DNA from: Theristus sp. LFF4_11
Taxonomy: Eukaryota; Nematoda; Chromadorea; Monhysterida; Xyalidae
Reading direction: 5' to 3'
NCBI GenBank assembly: GCA_030248135.1
Contig: JASANC010003706.1
Location: 61,462 to 125,461, forward strand
Length of the DNA stretch: 64,000 bases
The translations under genes were made by a program, and so were the position numbers. Each line of letters opens with the position of its first letter. The stretch's first letter is position 1. The notes beneath the pieces were generated by a model. It was not told where the DNA came from. It did not search any database and saw only the letters and a program-made list of their open reading frames with translations. This document shows positions 32,311 to 45,864 of this stretch, one piece after another.

Positions 32311-35300
32311 ATGGTCAAACCAACAGCAAGGAAACGATTGAAATCTGCCTATGCCGTGGCATTGGTGAATTCTCTTTTATTTTTCTACATTTCCAAGGAA
32401 TCGAGCTGACTTATTCTGTTATTTATTGTCAAGGAGCTCAAACAAGAAGCTGTGGATGAGGGTGTGAATGTAAATGGTGTGCAGTCAGAGGAGACCGACA
32501 AGCAGAAAAAGACTTCAAAGGGCAAGAAAAAAGGTATCGCCATTTCCAATCGCGATTTTGAACAAAACCAAATGCCGGAAGTTTTTTTTACAATTCAGCG
32601 AATCGAAAACGAAGAAAATTGGACAATGTGAAACTGGAACTAGAGCAAACCGATGCCCCTGCGCCAGCGGTAAACTGGAGTAAACCGCAGTCAAACCCGG
32701 TGACGAAAAAGAACAAAAAGGCAGCACTACCGAAACCGTCGACAGAAACCGTTCTACCGAATATATTCGTTCAGTTCAAACCTGGCAAACCGAATAAAGC
32801 AAAGAAGCCGTCGAAGTGCAATGCCAGAAATGTAAGCGTTGATGCAAGGCCGCCTGATGGAAGTGCCCTGGGGGTGGATAGCGTAGCAAACGCAGAACAG
32901 GCGCTACGGTGGATGCTGGGAGACTCGGTCGCTTTGGAGGAGTTCTTTAGGTAACTTTGTTTTATTTGCAAGTTTGGCAATTAGTTTTAGTTTTTCGGTT
33001 TTTCAAATTAAAATTTTGTGGTCTTTGCCTCTGCGTGTGGGCTATTTGATTGTTCTATGGAATAGTAGATTTCATCAATTTTTAAAACATTATTTCAAAC
33101 AGAAAAACAATGAAACATGCAATAAAAGTAAATTTGAAATGAATGCAAACCATTATTTTAGCGGTTACTGGGAGAAGAAAGTGCTGTACCACAACCATGT
33201 GGCCGACTATTATTTCGATCTGTTCAGCACGGAGCGCTTTGAAGAGATTTTGAACAATGTGAGTTCTGTGTTGCATTTGTTTGTTTGAAACGTAGTGAAC
33301 CCAGTTTCAAAGTTGCACAGGTTACACAATCGAATTTCTAGACTGAGATCCAGCGTTCGAAACCAGGTTTTTTGAAAAAATACCCACTTTGGCTGAACAG
33401 ACATACCCTTTTGCAGGACCATGTTGAATACGGCACGAACCTCAATTTGGCTCGTTTTATCAACGACCGACGGGAGACGTTGAATCCAACGGGACGTGCG
33501 TACGCGGCACAAGTGTGGGCGTACTATGAGGTGCGCGAGTTCATGCCCAGCTCATGCAGAGTCTTCTTGACTGATTGGTTGCGTTTTGAAGTGGCTGCAC
33601 TGATATAAAGGCGCCCTATGATATCTGTGCTGAATTGGAACCCTTATTATTGAAAAGAAGATTTGACTTTGAATTTACTGAATACTTTGGTTTGTGTGAC
33701 CTCCACAATATGTATGGAAAATCAGACCGCTTGCCTTCCTTACTCAGAAGTTTTGTTCTATCACCTATACCTCGTTTGCAGGCGGGCTGTTCGGTTCAGT
33801 TCATCAATCCGCAGTCGTTCGACCCAAAAATGTGGCAACTGTGCAGCGAGCTTCAAGAGCTGTTCTGCTCAATGGTCGGTGCAAACAGGTACATCGGTCA
33901 CTGCAATCATTCATGAGCAAAACGAAACCGCTTTTGTTGGATTGATCGACCTCAAGTACGCAGTGGCAGTTTGCATCTAGCTATCGCCCAATTTCGTGCT
34001 CCTTCGTTCGTACAGGCAAACGATTCAATTTGTTCGTGCAATATATGACTTTTTCAAAGCAAAAAAGTGAATCTCAGTTAAATTTCTTTTCAACTCTTCC
34101 AGTTACCTGACTCCGCCGGCGACGCAAGGCTTTGCGCCGCACTGGGATGACGTGGACGCGTTCGTGCTGCAGCTGGAGGGACGCAAATACTGGCGTGTCT
34201 ACGAGCCATCCACGGACGATGTCACATTGCCGCGTGAATCCAGCGGTGTACACCCGGAGAAGTTTTTGAAATGCTCTGCGCTGATTGGTCGGCTGTTCAT
34301 TGGTTAACCAATCAATTGTTTTTTGCAGCGAATTTTCGCCAGACCGATGTGGCTAACAACAAATTGGCGTGGGAGGGCTGGCTGGAGCCGGGAGCACTGC
34401 TCTATATGCCGCGAGGTTTCGTTCACCAGGTATGAAAATTTTTTGAAAATCTTTTGTACCACTAAAACAACGTTCCGATTGGTCGTGTTTGTACACCATG
34501 TTCTTTTATTTCACATGAGTTTTGTCCAGTTTTCAGGGTTACACTGATGATAAAGCACATTCGTTTCATGTGACCGTGAGCGTCTGTCGCAAGAGCACTT
34601 ATGCGGATATGCTTGAAAAAGTCGGCAAAAGTTTTATGGTTTCTTTTTGATTATTGTAAAAAAGTACTGCGTCCAATACACAGAATATTAGACTTATCAG
34701 AATATCAGATACTGACATTTTCGATAAATTCTTGATTTTTTTCTGTTAAATGCGGTTCTTTTCAGTTGGTGCCGGACGTGTTGAGCGAAACCGTGAACAG
34801 TGAACTGAGTGCTCGTCGTTCGCTTCCCCCGCGGTATCTCTCGTTCATGGGTGTTGCCAATCAACCGCAAGCGGAAATCCACGATGAAACTGTTTCGAAA
34901 CCGAAAAAAGTAGACTGATCAGTAAATCAGAATTTGGAAATTGCTAAGAAATATGCTGATTGGCTTTACTCTTCACAATTATGTTTGTGCATCTCAGAAG
35001 ACTCTAAAATTCTGTGCATCCGACGAAAAATGTGCGCCATTTCAGGTATCCGAAATCGTGCCAACCGATCAGAATACAGAGCGTGCGCAATTCAAACAGC
35101 ACGTGCGTCACATCATGGAGCTGGTCACTGAGCGGGTCGTCGAGCTGTGCGATGCCGGCGCGGACATGATGGCCGTTGAGTTCATGAATCAGGCGTTGCC
35201 GCCTGTCTTCACACAATGTTCGTGGTTCGCGTTGGACAATGAACGTTGATCACAGTTTCAGTCCAGTTATTAGGTTTCCTAAAACGCTAGCTGTCATTTG

Positions 35301-35986
35301 TTTCAAGCAGAAACAGCCCGCTCCATTCACGCTGCGGCCTCCGGTTGGAAGGACGCGCGATTCCGTGCCGAAAAAGCAGCGACCTTTGTTCCCACATTGG
35401 ATACTCGAGTGAAGTTGATTAGAATGCACGCTCAAAGGCAAGCAGTATAAGCGGTTTGAAAAATGGCGCAGTAACTAGCAACCATTGAAAAAAGGTCTGG
35501 AATTCGATATGAATGTTTGAATTTTTCAGAATGGTTTTTGATGAAGACGATGGGGCGACGCTCGTCCACCGGGTTCACAATTCGCGTGTTTTTGAAGAGC
35601 GTCCAGCGACCTCGCTACAGTTAGACGAAGAGGTTAGCTCAGCTCTGAGTGGTTACCAACTGGGTGCTGTAGCTGTAGCTTACAAACAAAAACTTTCCAA
35701 TCTGGCAGTGTCCTTTTGCAGGTCGTCGACGGCGTTCAATTCTTGATTGACAATTACCCGAACTTTGTCGAAGTCCACGAGCTTCCATTGGACGACGATG
35801 CGGATAAGGTATATGTTTTTGTTTGTTTGTACTGTGTGTCCTTTCTATTTTATTTTGATCTGTTTATTGCTATTGTGTCCCCTGTGGCTTTTTTATGCTG
35901 TTCATTGTTTAACCGCATTGTCTTCTGTTCAGATTCGACTGGTTCTTATATTGTGGAATAATGGTCTATTGATGCATGATAGCTAA
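32311..35986 (+). CDS. RIOX1: RIOX1/NO66-type JmjC ribosomal oxygenase
   Basis: Fifteen exons join exactly to 621 residues, close to human RIOX1 (641): 32311-32364, 32434-32533, 32599-32950, 33162-33258, 33417-33530, 33782-33888, 34103-34245, 34329-34429, 34537-34620, 34766-34909, 35046-35244, 35311-35437, 35530-35632, 35722-35808 and 35933-35986. This family consists of Fe(II)/2-oxoglutarate oxygenases that hydroxylate a ribosomal-protein histidine in the nucleolus; histone demethylation has also been reported. The N-terminus carries a basic nuclear/nucleolar signal (KKKANRKRRK). The JmjC core shows the iron ligands as PHWDD (His 288, Asp 290) and SFHVTVS (His 367). The C-terminal winged-helix region ends in a conserved pattern ([14 protein letters not shown]). 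One intron (35438-35529) appears to use a GC donor. The + orientation makes it convergent with the vitellogenin gene. Confidence 0.9.
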
Positions 35987-36484
35987 GAAGAGAATGTGAA
36001 TGATTGATATCAGATTTTTTTCTTGTTTTTGTTGGCGTTTTGTTGTTGTCGTTATGTCTGGTGATTTACCGTTTTAGTTATTTTTAATCCACTTTGTATT
36101 TTATTGTGTGTGTGTATTTTTGTGCGTTGCTTTTAAAAAGAAGAAAAAACTGGATTGCAGAGTTCAGATTATGCTTGTGTTGTTCATGATCATTGGTCGC
36201 CACCGAGACCGAACCATAGTTTCTTTTGCTTGCTCTTTGGTTTATTTAATCAGTGCACATTCGTTATGATACTATGTTAAGCTCAATCAGTATAGTTCAA
36301 ATCACAACACTTTTGCAGAGAAAGCACATGTATGAAATACACATCACAATATGTAATTATCATTTTTCAACTGAAAACTAAACAAAACACAGATCTTAGC
36401 AGCTACCATTCGAATGATCATTTGTGCAAAAAAGTGTGTGCGACTGAATCATACGATTTACGTTATCGAAAAAATGAAACCAAT
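35987..36484. other. Gap between convergent RIOX1 and vitellogenin 3' ends
   Basis: No gene. AT-rich; on the minus strand an AATAAA-type signal about 245 bp past the vitellogenin stop (near 36240) could serve polyadenylation. Confidence 0.45.
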
Positions 36485-39400
36485 TTAATAGGCACGGCAC
36501 AGCTTCGGCACGCGTTCGGTGTGCGTGAACGACGGCTTCAGCGACTCGGTCTGGCTTTCGATCGACTCCTGCGACACTTCGTTCGAGTACTCTTCCTCGC
36601 TTGACGAACTGTCAGAGCGGATTTGTTGTTCGAGCTCTTCGGCCTGCATATATTTGATCATGTCATTGGTGAAATGCACTTTTTGCTTGTGTGTTCGTAC
36701 CAATTTCAAGAGAAACAAACAAAAATAGTCTGAATCGGTCACCAGGATGCTGTTGCGCGGCAAGCAGCTAAACACGATCTTCTCTTTCTTCTCCTCATGC
36801 TCGACCGGGTACGTCCCGCGGGGGCATTTCTTCACCGATTCCTTCGAGAAGCACAGCTCGTGGTTCTGCTCGATGATCTGCGTCTTTTGCACGGGGCGCA
36901 CTTCCCAGCGACGTGAGTGGCGAGTCAGTTCTGGAAGGCGTTTTTTTCAATACAGTCGACTCGATTTTTTTAAATGCACTCTGCAATTACTTGTCTGTGC
37001 GCAACAAATGCTCGGGGTACAACGTACGGTTCAATGATTCGGGCAAGTCTTCGAACGACTCCGATTCGGATGACTGCTGTTGCCATTCGTTGCTCTCGAA
37101 TTCTTCGCTGCTCGATTCAAACGATTCGAAGTTCAACGATGTTTCGCGGCTGGCGAATTCGTGTTCGCAACTTTGCTGCTCTTGTTCTTTCTCGAGCAGA
37201 TATTTCTCGAAATACTCGCGGCGCCATTGCGGGCTGCTGCGCTCGTATTCGGAGCTCTCGTATTCGCCGCAGAGGCCGCACACTTGGCCGGTGTACAGAG
37301 GGCTGGTCTGAAGTTGGGTTACCGATGAAATAAACATATTATCCCATTATCCCAAACGGGGCTTTTACCTAAAACAGTCAAACTTTGATTTTAGTGATCA
37401 CAATAACTTGCGCGAACCTTGATGTTGGCGGCATATCCGTCGAAGAACACCTTGATGCCAACTTCGGGCAGCACGCATTTCACGTATTTCTCCTCGTTGT
37501 ACTCTTCGCATGCGAGCACAACATGACCGTTGTGCACGTTGACAACCGGGTTTTGGGTCAGAGATTTTTTCTCGCCGTTCACTTCGCATTCGATCTTCTC
37601 TTCGCCTTCTGGTTTCAACACCAATTTCGTGTACGGGGTGACGATTTTCAAGACCTGAGTTTAGAAGCTCACTATTTAGAGCAATACAAAGCAAACAGCA
37701 AAAGCGGATATGAAAAACCAGGAACATGCTTTCTTCTCGCTGCCGGGCGACTTCTTCTTGATCATAACGGCGAATTGGCTGGATTCCTTGTTGTAGCAGT
37801 CCTTGGCCAAAACCGAGTAGCACGTGGACGTCGGCACTTCGATTTCTTCGTCTTCGAACGTGGTGATGCGGTTGGTGCGCACTTCGCACAGCGGCATCTC
37901 GCTTCCTAAATTCAGATTAAACAAACGTGACCACGGTCGTTCTGAAGTGAGATTATTAATCAAACTCGAACATTGATCGTGTTACGTACGGGTGGAGGTC
38001 GTCAGCCAGCTGTACAACGAGCGGGACGGTGATGACATGCGCCGCATGTTCAGGCTCTCAATTTTCGTCCACAGCGGCATGTCAAGAATCTGGGCTTTCT
38101 CAGACGGCGTCTGAAAAGCAGTTTGTTATTCACAGCACTATTCCAGCCCCAAAAGGAATGTAAGTGTAACGTTGTTTTTATCACACTTACCCAAACAGTC
38201 AGGTTGGCGTAGCGGCGATTGCGCGGATCAATGTTGACCTTGACGCGGACACGGCCTCGCGGGTTCTTGACATCAATGTCGCGCACTTGAAGGTTTTCAG
38301 CGTACTTCTCCTTGAGCGTGCGGAAGACCTTGCTGAAGTACTCGCGTTGCCATCTGCTCATCTAAACATGCAATGGTTTTCTGTAAGCGCATCAGTCTAA
38401 TTCTAGTTGCAGTTACATCGGACAGTATTCAACCTTGTACGTGGTGTCAATCTTGATTTCGTCCAGCAGGCTGTAGCGAAGAGTTGGCTTGTATTGTGCA
38501 ACAGGCGAAAACAGTGAGCGGTGCTGTTCACGGATTTCCTGGTTCTCGTAGTGGCGTTTGTAGAGGCTGCGCTCCTTCAGGCGTTCCATGCGCTCGCTTT
38601 GCTCAGCAACAAGCTGCACCAATGGAACATGTACATGAGACATAGATGATAAAATTGTGAACGTGTTGTGTTGGATACCTTAATCTTCAGCTGCTTGTTC
38701 ATTTCGTTTTCCGGGCCCCACTTGATCACGATTTTTGACATGCCACGTTTGTCCGATGTAATTTCGTTGATGTTGAAAGGCGTTTTCGGATACAGTGTTT
38801 CCATTTGAGCTTCGAGCTAAAATATGAAACGATTCAAAATGCTTGACTGCAAAACTGTCTGAACGTTGAAAAAGTTTTACCTTCCACGGTTTCTCTTCAT
38901 GTGTCGGGATGGGTGTGCGTTTGATGACCAATTTGCATTTGCAAGCCTTCATTTCCTCGTCGCACAGGCAGAATGTCTTCAAGAGAGCCTCACGTTTAAC
39001 GCGGCTCCCTTGGGTTTCGATCGCGACTGTGATCTCGTTGTTGACCGGGCGCTTGCCTTTGTACCTGAGACAGGTTGCTGTTAATTGTTGTTTACAATAA
39101 TTAATCGTTGTTGTTATCCGGTAAGTTGTCTATTCACGTACGTGAGCGTAGCGTACAGTCAGAAATGTTAACATGGATGTTTGTTCATGTTATGGCGTAG
39201 TCGGTCGACGTACGCTTACTTAATGGTGGCCTTAATAGTGTACATTTATACCGTACAATTTGTAGTAGTTGTTCTGGCGAATTTCCTCATCGGACTCGCT
39301 CTCTTCGCTGATTGTTTTGCTGTTGCTCTCCTCACTGCTTTCCTCGCTGCTCGACTCGAAATCCTCAATTGTTTCAACGCTCATCGTTTCGCTATTCCGT

Positions 39401-42400
39401 TGCTAAAAATCAGTATTATCAATCTTTGTCTTATCTCTCTGCGTAATAAAGGTTTTTCTAGCCGAAAACCGTTTTCCTGACCTGGCTGCTGTTCTCGCGT
39501 GTCACTTCACTCTCGTCTTCGCTCTTGGTGAGCTGTTCGCTTGTCTCTTCGCTGGAGCGTTCCCATTCGTATGATTCCGATTCGCTGGACTCCACTGACA
39601 AGAAGTTCTCTGAGCTGTCTTCAAAGAATTTCTTGAAGCTGGGCGAGACGGTCTTTTTGTTGTACGAACGGAACAGCTTGCTGGTGATCTTGATTTTGAT
39701 CTGAAAATTTACGGATGTTTTTGTACGTGTGTTCATCCGATTTAATTCGAAATCGATTGTTAATACGAACAACGACGCACTTCTTTCGGGGTTTCGTAGC
39801 CGGGTTCCATTGTGACAATGTATTTGTTCGGACCAGCGAAGAGCGGGTTTGGTGTCCACGGCTGGTGCTCCTGAGGAGTGCGGTGCCAGACGGCACGCGA
39901 GTTGAATTTGATGCCAACCGATTTCTCACCAACGCTCATGTCGTGCTGCAGTGGTTTTATTTTGCTGTAACATGATTAACATTGAACCTGTTTATTAAAC
40001 TTTTGCCTCATGAAGAGACTGCGAACGTTACTTTGTGCACGCGTGTCCATTCCGATCCTCGGATAGTCTTCTCCTCCGAGTCTTCCAGCTCTTCGATGAA
40101 GCGCGGCCACACGTAGGCAAAGCTGATCGGGCGCGTGTGCACCACGAACAACTCTTTCTTTTCTTCGGTGGCACGCGGCTTGATGGCAAGCTCGACTTTG
40201 TTCGGATTTTTCTGAGCGTTCACCTCGACTGAAACGTCGAACGGAGCGAAAGCTTTCAACTGACCCAGCAGCTTAACGCCAGTGTTGACAACGGGAGACC
40301 AGGAGACCATTTTCATTGAAACGGTCGCAGCGATGCTGAAATTAACGCGCATAATAATCTTTGAAAATCTAAAGATGCGGGTTTTACGTTGGGCAGTTAA
40401 TCTGATACCTCGGTTTAAAATCTTCGACAGCGAGCTTGATTTTCTTCATGTTATCGACTTCGATCTTCAGAACACCATGGGCCTGTGCGACCGTGGGAAC
40501 CTTCAAGGACACTTCGAGCGGCATACCGATGGTGGTTGGGATCTTGACCGATTGTTCGTGGATCAAGGTGGCAGCGTGCGTGTTGAACGGAATTGTGACA
40601 TCCCTGAAAAGACACACATGGTTTTGTGCTTTCAGACGACACTTTCATTGATAATGCAATTCATTAAGCATTAGAAAGAAAGAGAATCACCTGAGCATAA
40701 TCTTCGCACGACGAACGATCTCGTTGATAGACTCCTCGCTCGAGCGGCTCATGATCTCCTTCACCTCTTCCGGAATCATTTCCTTCCACAACGGCAAGAA
40801 AGCGTAGTCTTGATTTTTGAATTTCAACATCAGAGAACTGAACAATTCGCTGTGGCGTTCTTCGTTGACGAGCTCTTCGATGGACAGCTGAAGTAATGAT
40901 GGTTTTGCTCATGTCACAAGTTGACTGTAAATTACTTAGTGATGCTGCTCGTAAATCGGAGTCGGAGAATTAAAGTTTGCAGCGCTAACCTTGTTGAAAA
41001 TCTCCTTCAGTTCGCTGCGGTAGTTGAACTTCGGCGAGGGAAGCTTGAACTTGCCAGACAGCAGATCTTCCAGCGGAGTCTGCATGTTGTGCCATTGGGA
41101 GCGCATCAGCTGCTGGGTGAGACGGTCAAGGCCGCGTTGTTGCAGTTTTACAGAGACGAATTTTGGAGACCACATGCCAGCTACGTCAACGTTGAGACTG
41201 AAAAAGTTGAGCAAGTTGACTGAGCACACTTTGTTGGATCAAATGGATCAACGTTTGTTGATAGCAGAAATACTAACGCGACTTGAAGCAGTTTTGGCAG
41301 TGGGCTGGTCTCAGTCTTGACAGTTTTGTACTCAACGGTGTAGCCGTTCATCTGCTTGGGATTGTATTGCTGACTGAGGTACACGAATTTGCTGTTGTTT
41401 ATCCAGTTGCGGACGGGCATGTAACGGCCGTTGCGCAGTGCCAATTTGAGGTCACGAGCACTAGAAATATTAATGTATTTGTATGTATGTGTGTGTGTGT
41501 TTTGAAAAGTAAAGTCACTGCAAGTCAATAGCAGAAACTCACAGGCGACGGTGGCACGGAATCTTGCACTCTTCCATGGTTTTCAGAAGGGTGTACGTGA
41601 ATGACGCGACTTCGCGGCGACGTTCCGTTTTCATTTTGTGTGCGATCTGGTCGAGAATTGGCTTTGGCGGCAAACAGTTGATCAGCTCAGTCAGAGCGCT
41701 CGTGCGGACCTCAACGGGCTCGTCGGTGTCCATATAGATTGGCATAAGCAATCTGATAATCTGCAGAGAGCACGAGATGATGTTTTCAAATTCGATCTTG
41801 TTTTGAAAAAAACCGCTCGAAGTTAAACAGACCTTGTGTGGACGGCGTGTGCTCTGGTGGCGGAGCGCATTGATCGCCTCAACGCGAACAATTTCTGGCA
41901 ACTCCTCGTCTTCAATGATCTCCTTCAGGGGCTCGATGCATTTTGCCAGGCCAGCGTTGCCGAGCGTCTTCACGCACAACACTTTGTTGTAGGTGCTCTC
42001 CGTCTTTTTCCAGAGTTTCTCCATGATTTTCTGAAGAATGAAAGAAAGCATAGTTGGTCTTGTTCTGAGTTGAAAAAACAAATAAATTTTGGATTCGTTG
42101 TTGTCTTGGCATGGTTTACGACCGCCAAATGTTCAAAATGAGAATTATTAGGGACACAATGTAAAAACTAACCTCAACGAATTCCTCCTCCGTCTGCTCG
42201 GTGCACAGCTCTGCGGCTCTGTTCTCCTTCGTTGCGTATTCCTTCTTGAACTCGACAGCCAACTTGTCCGGTGTTTCAGCGCACATGGTGCGCATCATTG
42301 AGCCAGCGGTCAGGTAGACAGCCTGTTTCAGCATGGGCGATTCGCGACACCTCTCCTCATGGCAGATGGTCTGGAATAGGATTGAAGGCTTTCAACTGAG

Positions 42401-45040
42401 TATTTAAGTTTAGAAAAGACTGTCATCGAGGAATGCCCACTCATACCAGCAGCTTCTCGATCATTGGTTTGCTGACGACACGAACGTCCATCAGTTTGCG
42501 GATGGCCATGGCGGCTTTCGCGCTGGAAATCTCCTGTTTCTTGGTGACTTCAACGATGTGCTTGATGCAGTCGTGCGTTCCGCAAAGAGCGATCGCGTCA
42601 ATCAGGATGTCCTATAAAGATGAATGTTTTTTTTTTGAAAAGATAGCAAAGCAGACCGAATGTAAGCCGCATTACATGCTAGTATCTTATACCTTGATTT
42701 TCTTGTGCTCCTCTTTAGTGAAGCCTTCCGGCTCGGATTCGTGGAATTTCTGGTGGCATTCGCGAATCTCGCTGTATTTCAGCATGCGCATCAGCTTGAC
42801 GAGCCGGGTCAGTTGACGTGGCGCCTCCTCATCCACCTGCTCACGCATGTGATGGATGGTCTTTCGAAGGATCGATTTGACAAGGCGCTCCTTGTTCTGC
42901 ACGCCAGAGTATGGCGTCTCCTGTTGGAATTCGTCATTCTGTTCGCCCTCGAGGAAGAACATCTCTTTCGAAATGTCCCAGTCGGGCGTGTAGATCATCT
43001 GCGAGTCGCTCACGATCGGTTGCTGCGGACGACTGATTTGCTGCGATTCGATTGCGCTCGTCTTCACCAGCTTCAGTGTTTGTCTGTAAAATCGTGTGTT
43101 TTACACGCGGTGCAGCTAGAATTTCTGTCAGAATTGTTGGAATTTTGGCTCGCCTACTCATGGTGTCTTAAACGGTAAAACGCCGTGCACTGCCGAATAA
43201 AACTGACTGACTGACTGACTGTCAGACAACCGTAGAAAAGATCAATGAAAGCTCGCATGGCGCACTTGACGTAGGTGGCGATGGTGTTCGTTTCGACGTT
43301 CTCGAACGGCGTGTAGTGGTATTGCGATTCGGTCATCGAATGCTCGACCAAGCACTCGCGGCGTTCCGGTGTCTTGCAGCGGAGATGCACGTGTTGAATT
43401 GTGCTGCTCTTGAGGAATTTCTCCTGAAAGAGACAATCCTTCTTTGTACTGAGGTGAACAATTATCAGAACAAATCGTGTGGCTGTAATTGTTAATCAGG
43501 ATGATATTCAAAACACGGCAGTGTCAAATATTTTTTTTTATCAAAACCGTGTGAATGCAAACCTGGTTGTTTCTCATTTCTTGGTAGCTGCAGGTGGGGC
43601 ACAACTTCTGGAATCTCTGGTTGTACTTGATCACTGGGCGCTTGGTGCATTTTTCGTAGTTGATGGCCTTCATCACTTTCAATTCCGGCTGGTTCGGCGT
43701 AGAGCAGCGTTTGTACTTCTCGCCAGAATCGTAGCGCTCAAAGCTCGACTCATCGCAATCTTGCTCCTCGATAGTGTACTCAGTCTCGCATTCGCCTTCG
43801 ATCGTTTTCTGAAACAATGAACAGCAAGTACGGAATGAAAAAAACATTACAGTATGTTTTGTGGATAATAATAACACGGGACGTTTTCTACAGACACTCA
43901 ACGCATCCACGCAGAAACTTACATACCTCGAGAACGGTGAAGCTTTCGTTTTCATTCTCGATTTCCTCTGAGCTGGAGCTCTCAACCTCTGACATTTCCT
44001 GCGATTTATAGCTGAGCGTCTTCTCGCGTTTGATCTCGCGCTGTTTTTTCAGGTTCACTTGCAGCAGGTTGAGGACGCCACGTTTGATGTTCGCAGACCA
44101 CGGTTGCTCTTGGCCGTCGAATTCGATGTCTTTGATCTGCAAACAAGTAAGCAAATGAATCAACTGCTTGTTCTTCGTACTGAAGCCGATTTTAGAGTTG
44201 TTTTGCCTTTCCAAACTAAAATCACAAATTCACGTTACAAACATATGAAAAATGCGATTTAACACGTACCAGGCCTTCGTCGTAGTTGAACTTGACGACC
44301 TTTTGCAGGCGCTGTTTCAGTTGCGGCTGAACCTCGACCTCCTCGTAGGCTTCAAACGGCAGCAGCTCGCGGGGCGTGCGCATCTGTTCGTTCAGTTTGC
44401 CGAAGCGAACATCGACAAGCTTCAACAGGCATTCATCCTTGTTCTTGACGACCAAGGTGACGAGGGCCTGCAAAGAAAAAGGGATTTCAATGTTGCGTTT
44501 CCGAGTGCGAGTGGGTGTTGCGAAGCGTGCAATCAGCACAAAATAGTGTAGCTTTAGAGAGACAATCTTGGAACCTGAATGCGCGTCGCCGAGTGCTGTT
44601 TGCTGGAGCCGGGCAGTCCGGTAGCGAGTTGGGCGTTGTAGAAGAACTTGTACTCGCGGTTTTCACGGAATTCTAAATACGTAAACTTTTGTGATTGGTG
44701 AATTAGCTAGTTTTTTATAAATAACCAACAAACAATGTGAAAGAATTTATCAACTCAAACCTTGCTCGTTGATTTCGACTTCGGGTACCAGACGTTCGAG
44801 CCATTCGGACGAATATTCCGGTGATCGATCTTTGTAGTCTGCAAAATTTGAAATACAAACTCAAATTTTGCAAAACTGTATTATGACGACCAACAACCAA
44901 CGTAATTGGCTGATTCAGACGACACGTTTCTGACTGAATTGTGGATTCATTTTTGCTTGACTCAGGCTCTAAGCAAACAACGGGTACTCACGTGTCGCGG
45001 CCACGGCCACTATGAGAGCTACTAGTGGTAGTAGCTTCAT
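36485..45040 (-). CDS. Vitellogenin (yolk protein precursor)
   Basis: A multi-exon gene on the minus strand with many short introns; ATG at 45040 and TAA at 36485-36487. The first exon (45040-44992) encodes a signal peptide (MKLLPLVALIVAV). Next comes the lipid-transport N-terminal domain (about 44,838 to 41,500, with the family step QPWSANIKRGVLN and a LCPTC motif), the beta-sheet regions (to about 38,000) and a von Willebrand D domain (about 37,900-37,250) with the signature GQVCGLCGEY. A Cys-containing tail ends RVPKLCRAY. Several short acidic serine clusters occur, for example at 43,970, 39,580, 39,330, 37,100 and 36,570; they resemble small phosvitin-like segments. The product would be secreted, bind lipid and be taken up by oocytes. 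I did not join every exon base by base, so internal borders are approximate. Confidence 0.9.
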
Positions 45041-45153
45041 GGTCGGTTGGTTTGGGGGTAAAGTAGCAGAATCGTTTTGTTCGTTTTCAGGTAGATTTTG
45101 GTTTTCGGTTGATTGAGACCGAAATGAATGGTTAGACTGGTTAAAACGGTGCG

Positions 45154-45161
45154 CTTTTATA
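45154..45161 (-). promoter_or_regulatory. TATA box of the vitellogenin gene
   Basis: The minus strand reads TATAAAAG about 115-120 bp upstream of the vitellogenin ATG, a plausible distance for a TATA element with a short leader. Confidence 0.55.
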
Positions 45162-45258
45162 AGATTTTGAGGGCGACCTATGTTCACTTGTTTTGACTGA
45201 TTTAAGACTATGACTTAATTGTTGTACACGTTTCAGTGTTTTTTCGTCATGATTTCCA

Positions 45259-45643
45259 CTGATAACGGTCGCAAATGTTGCACTCCAGGTAAGACGTAAC
45301 GCGATTTTATGAGTACAGCTGTTTTTTCAGCTGCAACGGTTACAGAGTTGTTACTTTTCTAGACAAGATTACTGATAATAAAAAGAACAATGGGTTTTTA
45401 GTGAGAAATCAAAACAAAAAACTACGGTAGATTTCCGGTCGTTGTGTAAAGTAAATTAAATGACAGACAGTTGGAACATGGTTCGCAAGTGTTTTTTTTC
45501 TTTTCAGGAGTTTGGCTATAATTGACAGTTTCCGGTTGCTTTCATATCTTTTTACAGTGTCGTAACTTTTTTCGTTTTACTTCGTTATGAATGAAAAATT
45601 TTGATTACGAAAAATTGTGTCAAAGCGGTATGTGCTTGTCAAT
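45259..45643. promoter_or_regulatory. VPE1/VPE2-like vitellogenin promoter elements
   Basis: CTGATAA occurs at 45259-45265 and 45372-45378. TGTCAAT occurs at 45637-45643 on the plus strand and at 45521-45527 on the minus strand. These are the heptamers known as VPE2 (GATA-type, bound by intestinal ELT-2) and VPE1 in C. elegans vitellogenin promoters. The nearest copy lies about 100 bp above the TATA-like box. Heptamers occur by chance, so the grouping rather than any single site is the evidence. Confidence 0.45.
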
Positions 45644-45864
45644 CAAAACGCGACGTAAAGTTGTGAAGTATGGCTCAATTCGCAAAGCAGCAAAAATTGC
45701 TGTTGCTTTTGGTTTACCGAACATTACCAACAACCTTTTTTCTTGATATATCATAAATGCAGCATTTTAAAAAAACTTCCGAGAAGAAATCCATTTTTAT
45801 CATACATTGTAATCATGGCGCACAAATGCAACACAATTCCAAAACCCCCATCAAAAGTCGAATG

